Source: Hyphomicrobiales bacterium (GTDB lineage: Bacteria; Pseudomonadota; Alphaproteobacteria; Rhizobiales; Rhizobiaceae). Taken from it: a stretch of 64,000 nucleotides of DNA. The notes beneath the pieces were generated by a model, which was not told the origin of the DNA, made no database searches, and saw only the letters and a list, made by a program, of their open reading frames with translations. Where the stretch lies: positions 162,727-226,726 of the forward strand of contig UCIT01000013.1 in the NCBI GenBank assembly GCA_900472625.1. Reading direction: 5' to 3'. The stretch's first letter is position 1; each line of letters starts with the position of its first letter. A program made the translations under genes and the position numbers. Below, one piece after another: positions 20,161 through 28,867 of this stretch.

Positions 20161-21834
20161 ATGTACCGCTACGACGAATTTGACCACGCCTTTGTTGCCG
20201 AGCGCGTCGCCCAGTTTCGCGACCAGGTCGAGCGCCGCCTGTCGGGCGAACTGGCCGAGGATGCGTTCAAGCCGCTGCGCCTGATGAACGGCGTCTATCT
20301 GCAGCTCCACGCCTACATGCTGCGCATCGCCATTCCCTACGGCACGCTGAGCTCCAAGCAGATGCGCATGTTGGCCCATGTCGCGCGCACCTATGACCGC
20401 GGCTACGGCCACTTCACCACGCGCCAGAACCTGCAGTTCAACTGGCCGAAGCTGTCCGACATGCCCGACGTCCTTGCGGAACTGGCCACCGTCGAGATGC
20501 ACGCGATCCAGACCTCGGGCAACTGCATTCGGAACGTCACGGCAGACCATTTCGCCGGCGCTGCCGCAGATGAAGTCGCCGACCCGCGTCCCTATGCTGA
20601 AATCCTGCGCCAGTGGTCCTCGGTCCATCCCGAATTCTCCTTCCTGCCGCGCAAGTTCAAGATCGCTGTGACGGGTGCGGAGCGTGACCGCGCCGCCATT
20701 CAGGTTCACGACATCGGCCTGCATCTGAAGAAGAACGACCAAGGGCAGATCGGCTTTGCCGTCTATGTCGGTGGTGGCCAGGGCCGCACGCCGATGATCG
20801 CCAAGCTGATCAAGGACTTCCTGCCCGAAGAGGACCTGCTGTCCTACACCACCGCCGTCATGCGCGTGTACAATCTGCACGGCCGCCGCGACAACAAGTA
20901 CAAGGCCCGCATCAAGATCCTCGTCCATGAAACCGGCGCCGAGGAACTGGCGCGTCAGGTCGAGGTCGAGTTTGCCGCACTGAAGGACACGGAACTGAAG
21001 CTGCCCGAAGCCGACGTTCAGGCGATCACCGCCTATTTCGAGCCGCCGGCATTGCCACAGCGCGCCGAGGGCTGGGAAAATCTCGCTCGCTGGAAGAAGG
21101 CCGATCCTGATTTCGCCCGATGGGTGCAGCAGAACGTGCAACCGCACAAGAACCCCGACTACGGCATGGTGACGATCTCGCTGAAGCCGATTGGCGGCAT
21201 TCCCGGCGACGCCTCCGACAGCCAGATGGATTCGGTTGCCGATATTGCCGAAGAATATGCCTTCGATGAAATCCGCGTCAGCCACGAGCAGAACCTGATC
21301 CTGCCCCACGTGGCGCTGGCCGATCTTGAGTCTGTTTATCGCGGCCTCGTTGCAATAGGCCTGGCCGAAGCCAATGCCGGCCTGATCACCGACATCATTG
21401 CCTGTCCCGGCTTGGACTACTGCGCGCTCGCCAATGCGCGCTCGATTCCTCTGGCGCAGGAGATCTCCCGTCGGTTCGGCAACGCCGAGCGCCAGGCCGA
21501 GATCGGCGAGCTGAAGATCAAGATTTCCGGCTGCATCAACGCCTGCGGCCACCACCACGTCGGTCATATCGGCCTGCTGGGCGTGGAGAAGAAAGGCGCC
21601 GAACTCTACCAGATCACGCTCGGTGGTTCCGGCGACGAGCACACCTCGATCGGCGAGATCATCGGCCGCGGCTTCGAGCCGGAGAAGGTGACCGACGCGA
21701 TCGAGAAGATCGTCGACACCTATCTCGGCCTGCGCAAGGATCCGTCGGAAATCTTCCTCGACGCCTATCGCCGCGTCGGACCGCAGCCGTTCAAGGACGC
21801 GCTCTACGGTGATTCGAAGGCGGAGGCGGCGTGA
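20161..21834 (+). CDS. cysI: Sulfite/nitrite reductase hemoprotein
   Basis: A 557-residue siroheme and [4Fe-4S] reductase that turns sulfite into sulfide. The cluster and siroheme ligands are visible as CPGLDYC (C-x5-C) and GCINACGHH (C-x3-C) near residues 417-465. The upstream arginine-rich region TRQNLQFNWPKLSDMP is also typical. No cysJ flavoprotein is adjacent, so electrons likely come from ferredoxin, perhaps reduced by the ferredoxin-NADP reductase at 33330-34142. ATG at 20161 has a GAGGAA ribosome site. Confidence 0.94.
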   Translation: MYRYDEFDHAFVAERVAQFRDQVERRLSGELAEDAFKPLRLMNGVYLQLHAYMLRIAIPYGTLSSKQMRMLAHVARTYDRGYGHFTTRQNLQFNWPKLSDMPDVLAELATVEMHAIQTSGNCIRNVTADHFAGAAADEVADPRPYAEILRQWSSVHPEFSFLPRKFKIAVTGAERDRAAIQVHDIGLHLKKNDQGQIGFAVYVGGGQGRTPMIAKLIKDFLPEEDLLSYTTAVMRVYNLHGRRDNKYKARIKILVHETGAEELARQVEVEFAALKDTELKLPEADVQAITAYFEPPALPQRAEGWENLARWKKADPDFARWVQQNVQPHKNPDYGMVTISLKPIGGIPGDASDSQMDSVADIAEEYAFDEIRVSHEQNLILPHVALADLESVYRGLVAIGLAEANAGLITDIIACPGLDYCALANARSIPLAQEISRRFGNAERQAEIGELKIKISGCINACGHHHVGHIGLLGVEKKGAELYQITLGGSGDEHTSIGEIIGRGFEPEKVTDAIEKIVDTYLGLRKDPSEIFLDAYRRVGPQPFKDALYGDSKAEAA

Positions 21835-22346
21835 TGGCGAAGATCTGGAGGGAAACCGGTTTCGTCGAGAACGATCCATGGGTGATCGAGACCGAGGAGG
21901 TTAAGGTGGGTGAGGGTCAGAAGCCGTTGCTCAGCCTTGAAGAGCTTGTGGCCAAGGCCGACGAGAGCAACGAGGTTGGCTTCGGCGTTTTGATCAAGCC
22001 GGCCGACGACGTCCGCAAGCTTGAGCCTTATCTCTATCGCCTTGAATTGGTGGCCGTGGCATTCCCGGCTTTCAACGACGGCCGTGCCTTCAGCCATGCC
22101 TCGCTTCTGCGCGAGCGTCTCGGCTATACCAACGAGCTACGCGCCGTCGGCGACGTGCTGATCGACCAGGTGCCGCTGATGCTGCGCTGTGGCATCGACA
22201 GCTTCGCGGTCACCAACGAGACTGCGATAAAGCGTCTCACGGAGAAGCGGCTGCCGGAGATTCCGCATTATTATCAGCCGACTGCGCGTGACGCGGAGCC
22301 GGGCAAGAGCTATAGTTGGCGCCGTCAGGCGAAGCCGGCGGCGTAA
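21834..22346 (+). CDS. DUF934 protein of the sulfite reductase cluster
   Basis: A 170-residue protein of the DUF934 family. The diagnostic stretches GVLIKPADDVRKLEPYL, FPAFNDGRAFSHASLLRERLG and the Arg/Gly-rich middle are all present. DUF934 genes nearly always follow cysI in proteobacteria, so a partner or assembly role in sulfite reduction is inferred. The stop of cysI overlaps this ATG (TGATG), giving translational coupling; a GTG three bases earlier is possible. Enzymatic activity is unknown. Confidence 0.87.
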   Translation: MAKIWRETGFVENDPWVIETEEVKVGEGQKPLLSLEELVAKADESNEVGFGVLIKPADDVRKLEPYLYRLELVAVAFPAFNDGRAFSHASLLRERLGYTNELRAVGDVLIDQVPLMLRCGIDSFAVTNETAIKRLTEKRLPEIPHYYQPTARDAEPGKSYSWRRQAKPAA

Positions 22347-22382
22347 CGCCGGCTCGCCCATCTGAATTGACGGACGGGTGCA

Positions 22383-23594
22383 ATGAAGACTTTCGAAGTA
22401 GCGGTGATCGGTGGCGGACTTGCTGGCATGATCGCCGCCGTCGCGCTTGGGCGCGGCGGCCGCAACGTGGCGCTCATCGCCCCGTCCGCACCCCGCGAAG
22501 ACCGCCGCACGACGGCGCTGATGGACCAGTCGATCCGCTTCCTCGACCGCCTGACGCTCTGGGACAGGCTCAAGCCGGCGGCTTCACCGCTGGCGACCAT
22601 GCGCATCATTGACGGCACCAACCGCTTGCTGCGTGCGCCCACCGCGACCTTCCGTTCCGCCGAAGTCGGCCTTGAGGCGTTCGGCTATAATTTCCCGAAC
22701 AGGGCGCTGATGGATGTTCTCGAGGCCGCGGTCGCCACAGAGGGCAACATCACCCGGTTCACGGCCTTTGCTGATGCGATTGAGGTCAGCGCCGACAGGG
22801 TGGCGATCACGCTTTCCGATGGCGAAGCCATGGTCGCCGATTTCGCGATCGGCGCCGATGGCCGCAAGTCGAAGCTGCGCGAGACGGTCGGCATCGACAC
22901 CCGCAACTGGTCCTATCCGCAATCGGCCATGGTGCTGAATTTCGCCCATTCTCTGCCGCACGAAAGCATTTCCACCGAGTTCCACACGGAGAGCGGCCCG
23001 TTTACCCAGGTGCCTCTGCCCGGTCGGCGCTCCAGCCTCGTCTGGGTCCAGAATCCGTCCGATGCGCAGGCCCGCAGCGAACTGTCGCTGGCCGAACTCA
23101 GCAATGTCGTCGAGGAGCGCATGCAGTCGCTGCTTGGCAAGGTGACGGTGGAGGAGGGCGTCCAGATCTGGCCGTTGTCCAGCATGATGGCGCATCGGTC
23201 CGGCAAGGGACGTGTGGCATTGATCGGCGAAGCCGCTCATGTCTTTCCGCCGATCGGCGCGCAGGGACTGAATCTCAGCCTTCGCGATGTCATGGCGTTG
23301 ACGGATATCCTCTGCGCAAGGCTTGAACTGCCGATTGCCGCAGACACCGGCAATCAGTTCGACCGCAAGCGCCGCGCCGACATCATGACCCGCACGGCAA
23401 GCGTCGATGTCCTCAATCGCTCACTGTTGTCCGACTTCCTGCCCATGCAGGTGCTGCGCGCAGCCGGCCTGCATATTCTAGCGGCCGTTCCGCCGTTCCG
23501 CAGCATTGTGATGCGTGAGGGTATCGAACCCGGCCGCGGATTCCGCGATATTCCGGCGGCAATCCGCGAGCGCCTAGGTCGGAAGAAAGCCTGA
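22383..23594 (+). CDS. UbiH/UbiF-family FAD-dependent hydroxylase
   Basis: A 403-residue class A flavin monooxygenase. The FAD-binding GGGLAGMIAA motif is at residue 11, the DG motif near residue 155 reads IGADGRKSKLRE, and the second FAD motif ALIGEAAHVFPPIGAQGLNL is near residue 280. This pattern is that of ubiquinone ring hydroxylases, so ubiquinone biosynthesis is the likely pathway, but the position hydroxylated cannot be told. It follows DUF934 by 36 bp and its last 21 bp overlap the convergent AEC transporter gene. Confidence 0.87.
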   Translation: MKTFEVAVIGGGLAGMIAAVALGRGGRNVALIAPSAPREDRRTTALMDQSIRFLDRLTLWDRLKPAASPLATMRIIDGTNRLLRAPTATFRSAEVGLEAFGYNFPNRALMDVLEAAVATEGNITRFTAFADAIEVSADRVAITLSDGEAMVADFAIGADGRKSKLRETVGIDTRNWSYPQSAMVLNFAHSLPHESISTEFHTESGPFTQVPLPGRRSSLVWVQNPSDAQARSELSLAELSNVVEERMQSLLGKVTVEEGVQIWPLSSMMAHRSGKGRVALIGEAAHVFPPIGAQGLNLSLRDVMALTDILCARLELPIAADTGNQFDRKRRADIMTRTASVDVLNRSLLSDFLPMQVLRAAGLHILAAVPPFRSIVMREGIEPGRGFRDIPAAIRERLGRKKA

Positions 23595-24524
23595 TTTGAT
23601 CGCGACGAGAAACAGCGACACTGTCACCACCGACAAGGCCGTGGTGATGAGGATTGTCGCCGATGCCCGTTCCTGCCAAACGCCATATTGATGGCCGATG
23701 ACGAACACGTTGGTCGCCGTCGGTAGCGTTGCGAGCAGCACCGCCGCGTAGATCCACACCGGCTCGAACCCACCGTCAGCCGTCAGCGCGAGATAGACGA
23801 CGAGCGGATGGACAATGAGCTTGGCCGGCACGATGTAGCTGATCTCGACGGGAATGCGCTTGATCGGTCTGAGCGCCAGTGTGACACCCATGGCAAACAG
23901 CGCGCATGGCGCCGCTGCCTGCGCGAGATAATCGACGAATCGTTGAAACGCTTCCGGCTGCGGCACGTGAAAGCCTGCGGCAATGAAACCAAGCACGGTC
24001 GACAGGATGAACGGGTGTAACGCGACCTTGCGCGCAATATCGAAGGTCAGCTGCCGGCGCGACCGTGTGTCGTCACCGGCTGCGGCCATCATCGCCGGCG
24101 CCACGATGAAGTGGAAAGCATTCTCGATGCAGACGATCAGCGCCACCGGCACCGCCGCCCCTTCGCCAAGCGCGATCAACGCCAGCCCCGGACCCATATA
24201 GCCGATGTTGCCATAGGCGCCGGCAAAGGACTGGATGGTACTGTCGGCGAATGAATTGCCGCGGATCCAGCGGCCGATCACGAACAACATGATGAAGATC
24301 GAGTAGGTGGCCGCCAGATCGGTGGCGATGAAATCGATCCGCGTCAGGTCCTCAAACGGGGTACGCGACACGAGCTTGAAAAAGAGTGCGGGCAGGGCGG
24401 CATAAATGATGAAGGTATTCAGCCATCCCATCGCTTCTGCCGGCTGCTTGGTGATTCTGGCTGCGATGTAGCCAATGAGGATCAGGCCGAAGAACGGCAG
24501 GAGAAGACTGACAATGTCGGCCAA
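23574..24524 (-). CDS. AEC-family (auxin efflux carrier type) transporter
   Basis: A 316-residue polytopic membrane protein with about ten hydrophobic segments split into two halves around a central loop. It starts with LLLPFFGLILIGYIAARI and has the family's NIGYMGPGLALIALG segment in the first half. The start is a TTG at 24524 with a GGAAT ribosome site; no ATG fits better. AEC members export or import small organic acids such as malate; the substrate here is unknown. The 3' end overlaps the UbiH-type gene by 21 bp. Confidence 0.88.
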   Translation of the reverse strand: MADIVSLLLPFFGLILIGYIAARITKQPAEAMGWLNTFIIYAALPALFFKLVSRTPFEDLTRIDFIATDLAATYSIFIMLFVIGRWIRGNSFADSTIQSFAGAYGNIGYMGPGLALIALGEGAAVPVALIVCIENAFHFIVAPAMMAAAGDDTRSRRQLTFDIARKVALHPFILSTVLGFIAAGFHVPQPEAFQRFVDYLAQAAAPCALFAMGVTLALRPIKRIPVEISYIVPAKLIVHPLVVYLALTADGGFEPVWIYAAVLLATLPTATNVFVIGHQYGVWQERASATILITTALSVVTVSLFLVAIKSGFLPT

Positions 24525-24566
24525 GCTTTATTCCAATGCGGGCAGGTCGTCGGGAGGATCTCAGGC

Positions 24567-25316
24567 TTAACCGATTTTCATCAGGATTGGAAAGGTCTGC
24601 TGGAACCAGATTGCGGCGTCGCTGACGAATCCGAAGATGAAGGCAAGGCCGGTAAGGATCAGAAAGACGCCCATGACCTTCTCGACCGTGCCGAGATGTC
24701 GGCGAAATCGTGTGAGAAAGCCCATGAAGGCGCCGGAGAACCCGGCAGCGATCCAGAATGGGATGGCGAGACCCAAAGAGTAGACCGCGAGCAGTCCGGC
24801 GCCTGAGCCGACCGTTTCGCGCGACGCGGCAACCCCGAGAATGGCGCCGAGGACGGGGCCGATGCATGGCGTCCAGCCGAAGGCGAAAGCCAGCCCCATC
24901 ACATAGGCGCCCGTCAGCGTCGCCGGCTTGCCGCCGCTCTGGAAGCGCGCCTCGCGAGAAAGCATGCCGATCCGGAACAGCCCGAGGAAGTTCAGCCCCA
25001 TGACGATGATGATAAGCCCGCCGACCTTGGCCAGTAGGTCGAGATGCTGGCGCAGCACCATGCCGATGCTCGATGCGCCGGCGCCGAGCGCCACGAAAAC
25101 GGTGGCAAAACCGAGCGTGAAAAACAGCGCCGAAAACAGCACGCCACGTCTGACATCGGGGGCGACGGTCACCGCTCCGCCGCCGCGGAACTGCTCGACG
25201 GAAATCCCGGCCATGTAGCAGAGATAGGGCGGTACCAGTGGCAGAACGCAGGGAGACAGAAATGACAGCGCGCCAGCAAGCAAGGCACTCAACAGGGAAA
25301 TATCGGCAATCGACAC
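24567..25316 (-). CDS. ccdA: Cytochrome c biogenesis / thiol-disulfide membrane protein CcdA
   Basis: A 249-residue, six-segment membrane protein of the DsbD-beta/CcdA family, which moves electrons from cytoplasmic thioredoxin to the periplasm. The two redox cysteines are in FLSPCVLPLVPP (C23) at the N-terminus and FGWTPCIGPVLG in the middle. I chose GTG at 25316 (MSIADISLLS) because this is where the homologous N-terminus begins; longer frames read into the upstream gap. No thioredoxin-like partner gene is adjacent. Confidence 0.9.
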   Translation of the reverse strand: MSIADISLLSALLAGALSFLSPCVLPLVPPYLCYMAGISVEQFRGGGAVTVAPDVRRGVLFSALFFTLGFATVFVALGAGASSIGMVLRQHLDLLAKVGGLIIIVMGLNFLGLFRIGMLSREARFQSGGKPATLTGAYVMGLAFAFGWTPCIGPVLGAILGVAASRETVGSGAGLLAVYSLGLAIPFWIAAGFSGAFMGFLTRFRRHLGTVEKVMGVFLILTGLAFIFGFVSDAAIWFQQTFPILMKIG

Positions 25317-25469
25317 GCAGGCTCTCCGGCAAACGCAATGGTGCGCAGTCCTACCGCAGCGGATCGGCTCCCGCCAATCACCTTTTTGCGTGTCGCTGAG
25401 CGGGAGCAATGGCGACGGGATGCAACCTCCGTTAATTGTCTGGCAATTCGAAATATCTAATATGCGTTC

Positions 25470-27275
25470 ATGAGGATAAGCGTCATCACCAACTGGGCCT
25501 ACGGAGTGACCGTCGTTCTGACGGTGCTGTCGGGCACGGCATTCATCCTTTCAGCCACCAGTGCGACGCGTGAGCGGATCGCCGTCGAGGAACATCTGAC
25601 GCTCAGCGAGATGGCCGAAGATCTGGCGCTTGGCTCGGAAGAGCGCACAGACGAGGCCCGCCTCTACGTGATGCGCGGCGATGTAAGGCATCTTGAATCT
25701 TTCCGTGGGAGGGAAAGCGAGGAGAGGTTGCGCGAAGGCGCGATCAAGGGCGTCCGGCAACTGGGCGCGACGCCGGTCGAGGTCGACGCGCTCAACGAGG
25801 TCGAGACCAACGCCGACGTGCTGGATCGGATCGAGGCCGCCGCCGTGGCAGCGTACCGCAACGGCGATCAGGCTGGTGCGCGCGAGACGCTGTTCGGCCC
25901 CGAGCACGATCGCATCCAGACAGCCCTGCTCGGCGCCGTCACGCGGTTTCGGGAACTGACCAATGCGCGCACGCAAGCCGCGATGCAGAACGCTCAGGTC
26001 AGAAGCGATTGGTGGGGCTTCGTTGCCAAGACACTATTGTCGCTGACCGCCGCCCTTTTCCTTGGCGTCCTCTATTTCGTCCTCAAGCGTCGCGTGGCCA
26101 TGCCGCTGATCCGCATGACCGGCATCGTCAGCCGTCTGGCGAAGCAGGACTACGCTGTCGATGTGCCGCTTGATACGCGGCGCGACGAGATCGGCGAGAT
26201 GAACGAGGCGATCCATATTTTCCGAGAGAATGGGCTAGAGCGCGACCGTCTCGACGCCGAGCGCCGCCGTGACCAGCAGACCAAGGACCTGATTCTGCAG
26301 ATGATGCACCGGCTCCAGGCCTGCCAGGCACAGCAGGAGCTGGCCGAAGTCGTGGCGCTCTTCGCGCCGCAGATCTTTCCTGAACTCGCCGGCAATCTCT
26401 ACATCATGAACGAGAGCCGCTCTACGCTGTCGAGGATATCGTCCTGGCTTGATCCGCAACGATCAGAACCGGTGTTTCCCGCCACCGCCTGTTGGGGGCT
26501 GCGACGTGGCCGCCCGCATGTCAGCTCGCATGAGCACGGCGACATCAGCTGCCAGCATCTCGACCACGCCGATATGGCCGGCCTGTGCGTGCCGTTGACG
26601 GCACAGGGCGATGCCATCGGCCTGCTCTATTTCGAGGAACGGCCTGAGGGTCATATGGCGGCGGAGGCCTCGCGCCTCTATCTGGAACTGATCGCGGAGA
26701 ATATTGGCCTCGCCGCCGCCAATCTGCAACTGCGCGACAAGCTGACGAACCTTTCGATCCGCGATGCACTCACCGGTCTCCACAACAGGCGTTCGCTCGA
26801 TGAGGATCTGAACAACCACGTCCGCGATAGCGCATCGCGGCCTCTGGCCTGTATGATGATCGATATCGATCACTTCAAGCGGTTCAACGACGAGTTTGGC
26901 CATGACGCCGGCGATGAGGTGATGCGGTATGTCGCCCAGATCATCAGCGATACGATCGGCGATGCCGGCCGGGCCTATCGTTTCGGCGGCGAGGAGTTTA
27001 CGGCACTGATGCCCGACCTCGGCGATGTCGAAGGTCTGGCGCTTGCAGAGAGGGTGAGGGAGAATATCCGCAGTACGCCGCTATCTCACCGCGGCCGCAT
27101 CCTTGGTGCCGTTTCGGTCTCGATCGGCGTGGCATCCTCCTTCGACAGGGGGGCGGCGACAACGCTTCTCATCCGCGCCGACGCCGCCTTGCTCGACGCC
27201 AAGGCACATGGCCGAAACATGACGGTCCTGGCATCGGCGCTGTTGGCCGACAACCAGAAGCGCGTGACTGCCTGA
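25470..27275 (+). CDS. Membrane-bound diguanylate cyclase with HAMP and GAF-like domains
   Basis: A 601-residue enzyme that makes cyclic di-GMP. Order: membrane helix 1 (about residues 8-30), periplasmic helical sensor (30-175), membrane helix 2 (about 178-205), HAMP (205-260), a GAF-like domain (about 270-415), and a GGDEF domain whose active site reads RFGGEEF near residue 515. The stretch five residues before the active site is not RxxD, so the inhibitory I-site appears absent. No EAL domain is present. Signal sensed is unknown. Starts 153 bp from the divergent ccdA. Confidence 0.93.
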   Translation: MRISVITNWAYGVTVVLTVLSGTAFILSATSATRERIAVEEHLTLSEMAEDLALGSEERTDEARLYVMRGDVRHLESFRGRESEERLREGAIKGVRQLGATPVEVDALNEVETNADVLDRIEAAAVAAYRNGDQAGARETLFGPEHDRIQTALLGAVTRFRELTNARTQAAMQNAQVRSDWWGFVAKTLLSLTAALFLGVLYFVLKRRVAMPLIRMTGIVSRLAKQDYAVDVPLDTRRDEIGEMNEAIHIFRENGLERDRLDAERRRDQQTKDLILQMMHRLQACQAQQELAEVVALFAPQIFPELAGNLYIMNESRSTLSRISSWLDPQRSEPVFPATACWGLRRGRPHVSSHEHGDISCQHLDHADMAGLCVPLTAQGDAIGLLYFEERPEGHMAAEASRLYLELIAENIGLAAANLQLRDKLTNLSIRDALTGLHNRRSLDEDLNNHVRDSASRPLACMMIDIDHFKRFNDEFGHDAGDEVMRYVAQIISDTIGDAGRAYRFGGEEFTALMPDLGDVEGLALAERVRENIRSTPLSHRGRILGAVSVSIGVASSFDRGAATTLLIRADAALLDAKAHGRNMTVLASALLADNQKRVTA

Positions 27276-27294
27276 GCGTATCTGGCGAGTTTTT

Positions 27295-27618
27295 CTAGCT
27301 GGAGCCGAGCCGCACGAGAACTTCGTCTGGTATGGCGTAGCGCTGGATAACGTCGCGGCTGTTGCGCAAGCCGCAAATCTCCCGCTGGACGAAGAGATCC
27401 CAGACCGCATCGGCCGCCTTCTTAACCAGAACATCGCGTTGCTCGTGGCTGTGCCGTTTTTCATCCCAGGCATTGAGATCGGAAAGCGCCGCTTCCGCTT
27501 TCAGCCCGCTACGACCGAGCGAATTGGCACGCTCGGCCCTCAATTCATATTCGAGGACATTGAAGCCGCTTTCGACCGAGAACGGCTCCCTCAACGATTG
27601 CGGTGGACGAAAACTCAT
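27295..27618 (-). CDS. Small conserved protein (DUF6665-like)
   Basis: A 107-residue soluble protein, rich in charged residues and mostly helical, starting MSFRPPQSLREP. It contains GFNVLEYELRAERANSLGR and a C-terminal VWDLFVQREICGLRN, which I recognise as the pattern of small rhizobial proteins assigned to DUF6665. No enzyme motif, signal peptide or membrane segment is seen. ATG at 27618 is chosen because upstream in-frame sequence is not family-like. It converges on the diguanylate cyclase gene, 19 bp away. Confidence 0.65.
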   Translation of the reverse strand: MSFRPPQSLREPFSVESGFNVLEYELRAERANSLGRSGLKAEAALSDLNAWDEKRHSHEQRDVLVKKAADAVWDLFVQREICGLRNSRDVIQRYAIPDEVLVRLGSS

Positions 27619-27816
27619 GAAGCACCCATTGATTTCAGGATCTGCATCAATTCGGAGGCGGCGATCGCCATAGTGCGACGCCATATATGGAAAAGGGCGC
27701 CCCACGGCGCCCAAATCTAGATACGATGCTCGTTATCGTACAACACGAAACTCACATAACCGAATCAATCTCGGCTTGGCTTAAGCCACGAGCCTCGCAC
27801 AAGCCTGCAGTATGGA

Positions 27817-27978
27817 TTACTTCGCAGCCGCGTTGCCGACGCGGTGACTGGCGTTCTGTGTGGCATCGACGGTGCCCGCCATATCCTTGCCGACGCCGCG
27901 GATCGTGTTGCCGCAGGAGCTCAGCGCCAGCATGATGCATAGAGCGGCTGCGACCTTGCCTGTGATCGAGTGTGTCAT
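27817..27978 (-). CDS. Entericidin-like small lipoprotein
   Basis: A 53-residue protein: MTHSITGKVAAALCIMLALS followed by SCGNTIRGVGKDMAGT. It has a basic N-terminus, a hydrophobic core, a lipobox (LSSC, Cys22) and the entericidin core C-G-N-T-x-R-G-x-G-x-D. This is the EcnA/EcnB family of tiny cell-envelope lipoproteins first described as a toxin/antidote pair. Only one copy is present, with no paired partner next to it. Stress-induced expression is usual for the family; promoter boxes were not placed. Confidence 0.85.
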   Translation of the reverse strand: MTHSITGKVAAALCIMLALSSCGNTIRGVGKDMAGTVDATQNASHRVGNAAAK

Positions 27979-28037
27979 GGGTCAAATCCCTTTCCGAGAA
28001 AACGGCTCAAACGAGCGGATGGATGAGTAGTGTGACT

Positions 28038-28304
28038 TTACGGCTGCTCGCGTACGCCAGGTGTGGCTTCGCGCTGATCGGCATCTTCAAGGTCCGTTTT
28101 CACGATGAAGCTGTCTGTATGCTGCCGAGCCGCTTCGCGCAGGACGCCGAGATTAGGTAGGTCGTCGCCTTCGATCTCATCGCCGCTGTGGCTGATTTCA
28201 TGCTCTGCTTCGGCCCAATGTTCGTCATGCTTTCCATCCGGCCGCCCCTGGCGTTCCCAGATGGAGTAGGCATGTTCGCGGATGCGGGTTTCATGAACTG
28301 ACAT
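28038..28304 (-). CDS. DUF2934 domain protein
   Basis: An 88-residue acidic protein with the DUF2934 core near its N-terminus: ETRIREHAYSIWERQGRP followed by H-x5-W-x-x-A-E. ATG at 28304 has a GGAGA ribosome site 7 bases upstream, which favours it over longer frames. DUF2934 proteins are short, often found near stress genes, and have no known activity. The C-terminal half is low in recognisable motifs. It is in a patch of small genes between the diguanylate cyclase and tRNA-Lys. Confidence 0.8.
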   Translation of the reverse strand: MSVHETRIREHAYSIWERQGRPDGKHDEHWAEAEHEISHSGDEIEGDDLPNLGVLREAARQHTDSFIVKTDLEDADQREATPGVREQP

Positions 28305-28521
28305 ATCATTCTCCGATGGTTTCACGGCTTGAACTGCCAGAGACACGAAATGTTCCGCGAGCATCCCGATTTCGCCGCCAGTGACTTTGGTAAGCAGCTA
28401 CTCCGCAAGAAATGTGCCTAAAGCACAGGAAAGGTAGATTTTTCGGTTGACCGCAATGGGTCGTCTGCATATGTTCCGCGCACTTCCAGCCGGGCCGATT
28501 TATTCGTGCCTAACGCCCAGG

Positions 28522-28597
28522 GAGAGCGTAGCTCAGCCGGTAGAGCAACTGACTTTTAATCAGTAGGTCCAGGGTTCGAACCCCTGCGCTCTCACCA
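28522..28597 (+). tRNA. tRNA-Lys (anticodon TTT)
   Basis: A complete 76-nt cloverleaf. The acceptor stem pairs GAGAGCG (28522-28528) with CGCTCTC (28587-28593), the anticodon arm is ACTGA-CTTTTAA-TCAGT with anticodon TTT, the T arm holds GGTTCGAACCC, and CCA is encoded at 28595-28597. The D arm (GCTC...GAGC) is also normal. No T-run terminator follows directly. Confidence 0.98.
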
Positions 28598-28867
28598 AGT
28601 AAATCATGAACTTACCGGAATTATGATCGTGCTCGAAGCACATCGTTTTCGTATATGGCTACGGATATAATCGTATTGTGACGACGCACAATCGAGACCT
28701 AAACGCAACAAATACTGCGGTATAGCTCAAGTTACATCCACATTGAACGCAACAGTGGTCAAAAAGTTCCACCGGAATAGCAAGTAAATTCAACGCCTTC
28801 GGATGGGTCTGGCGCTTTACGAAACAGATCAGCGCCCTATTTCACTGTCCATAAGCAGGAGATAGCT
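28598..28867. other. Gene-free, AT-richer gap after tRNA-Lys
   Basis: 270 bases with no convincing gene on either strand and visibly lower GC than the surroundings. I see a short direct repeat, CAAGTAAAT, at 28596 and 28782, but nothing long enough to be a phage attachment site. The promoter and ribosome site (AGGAGA) of the next small gene lie at its right end. Confidence 0.5.

Noticed and set aside
28587..28867. Integration site of a mobile element at tRNA-Lys
   Set aside because: No integrase, no repeat of the tRNA 3' end, and only a 9-bp direct repeat (CAAGTAAAT) that can arise by chance.
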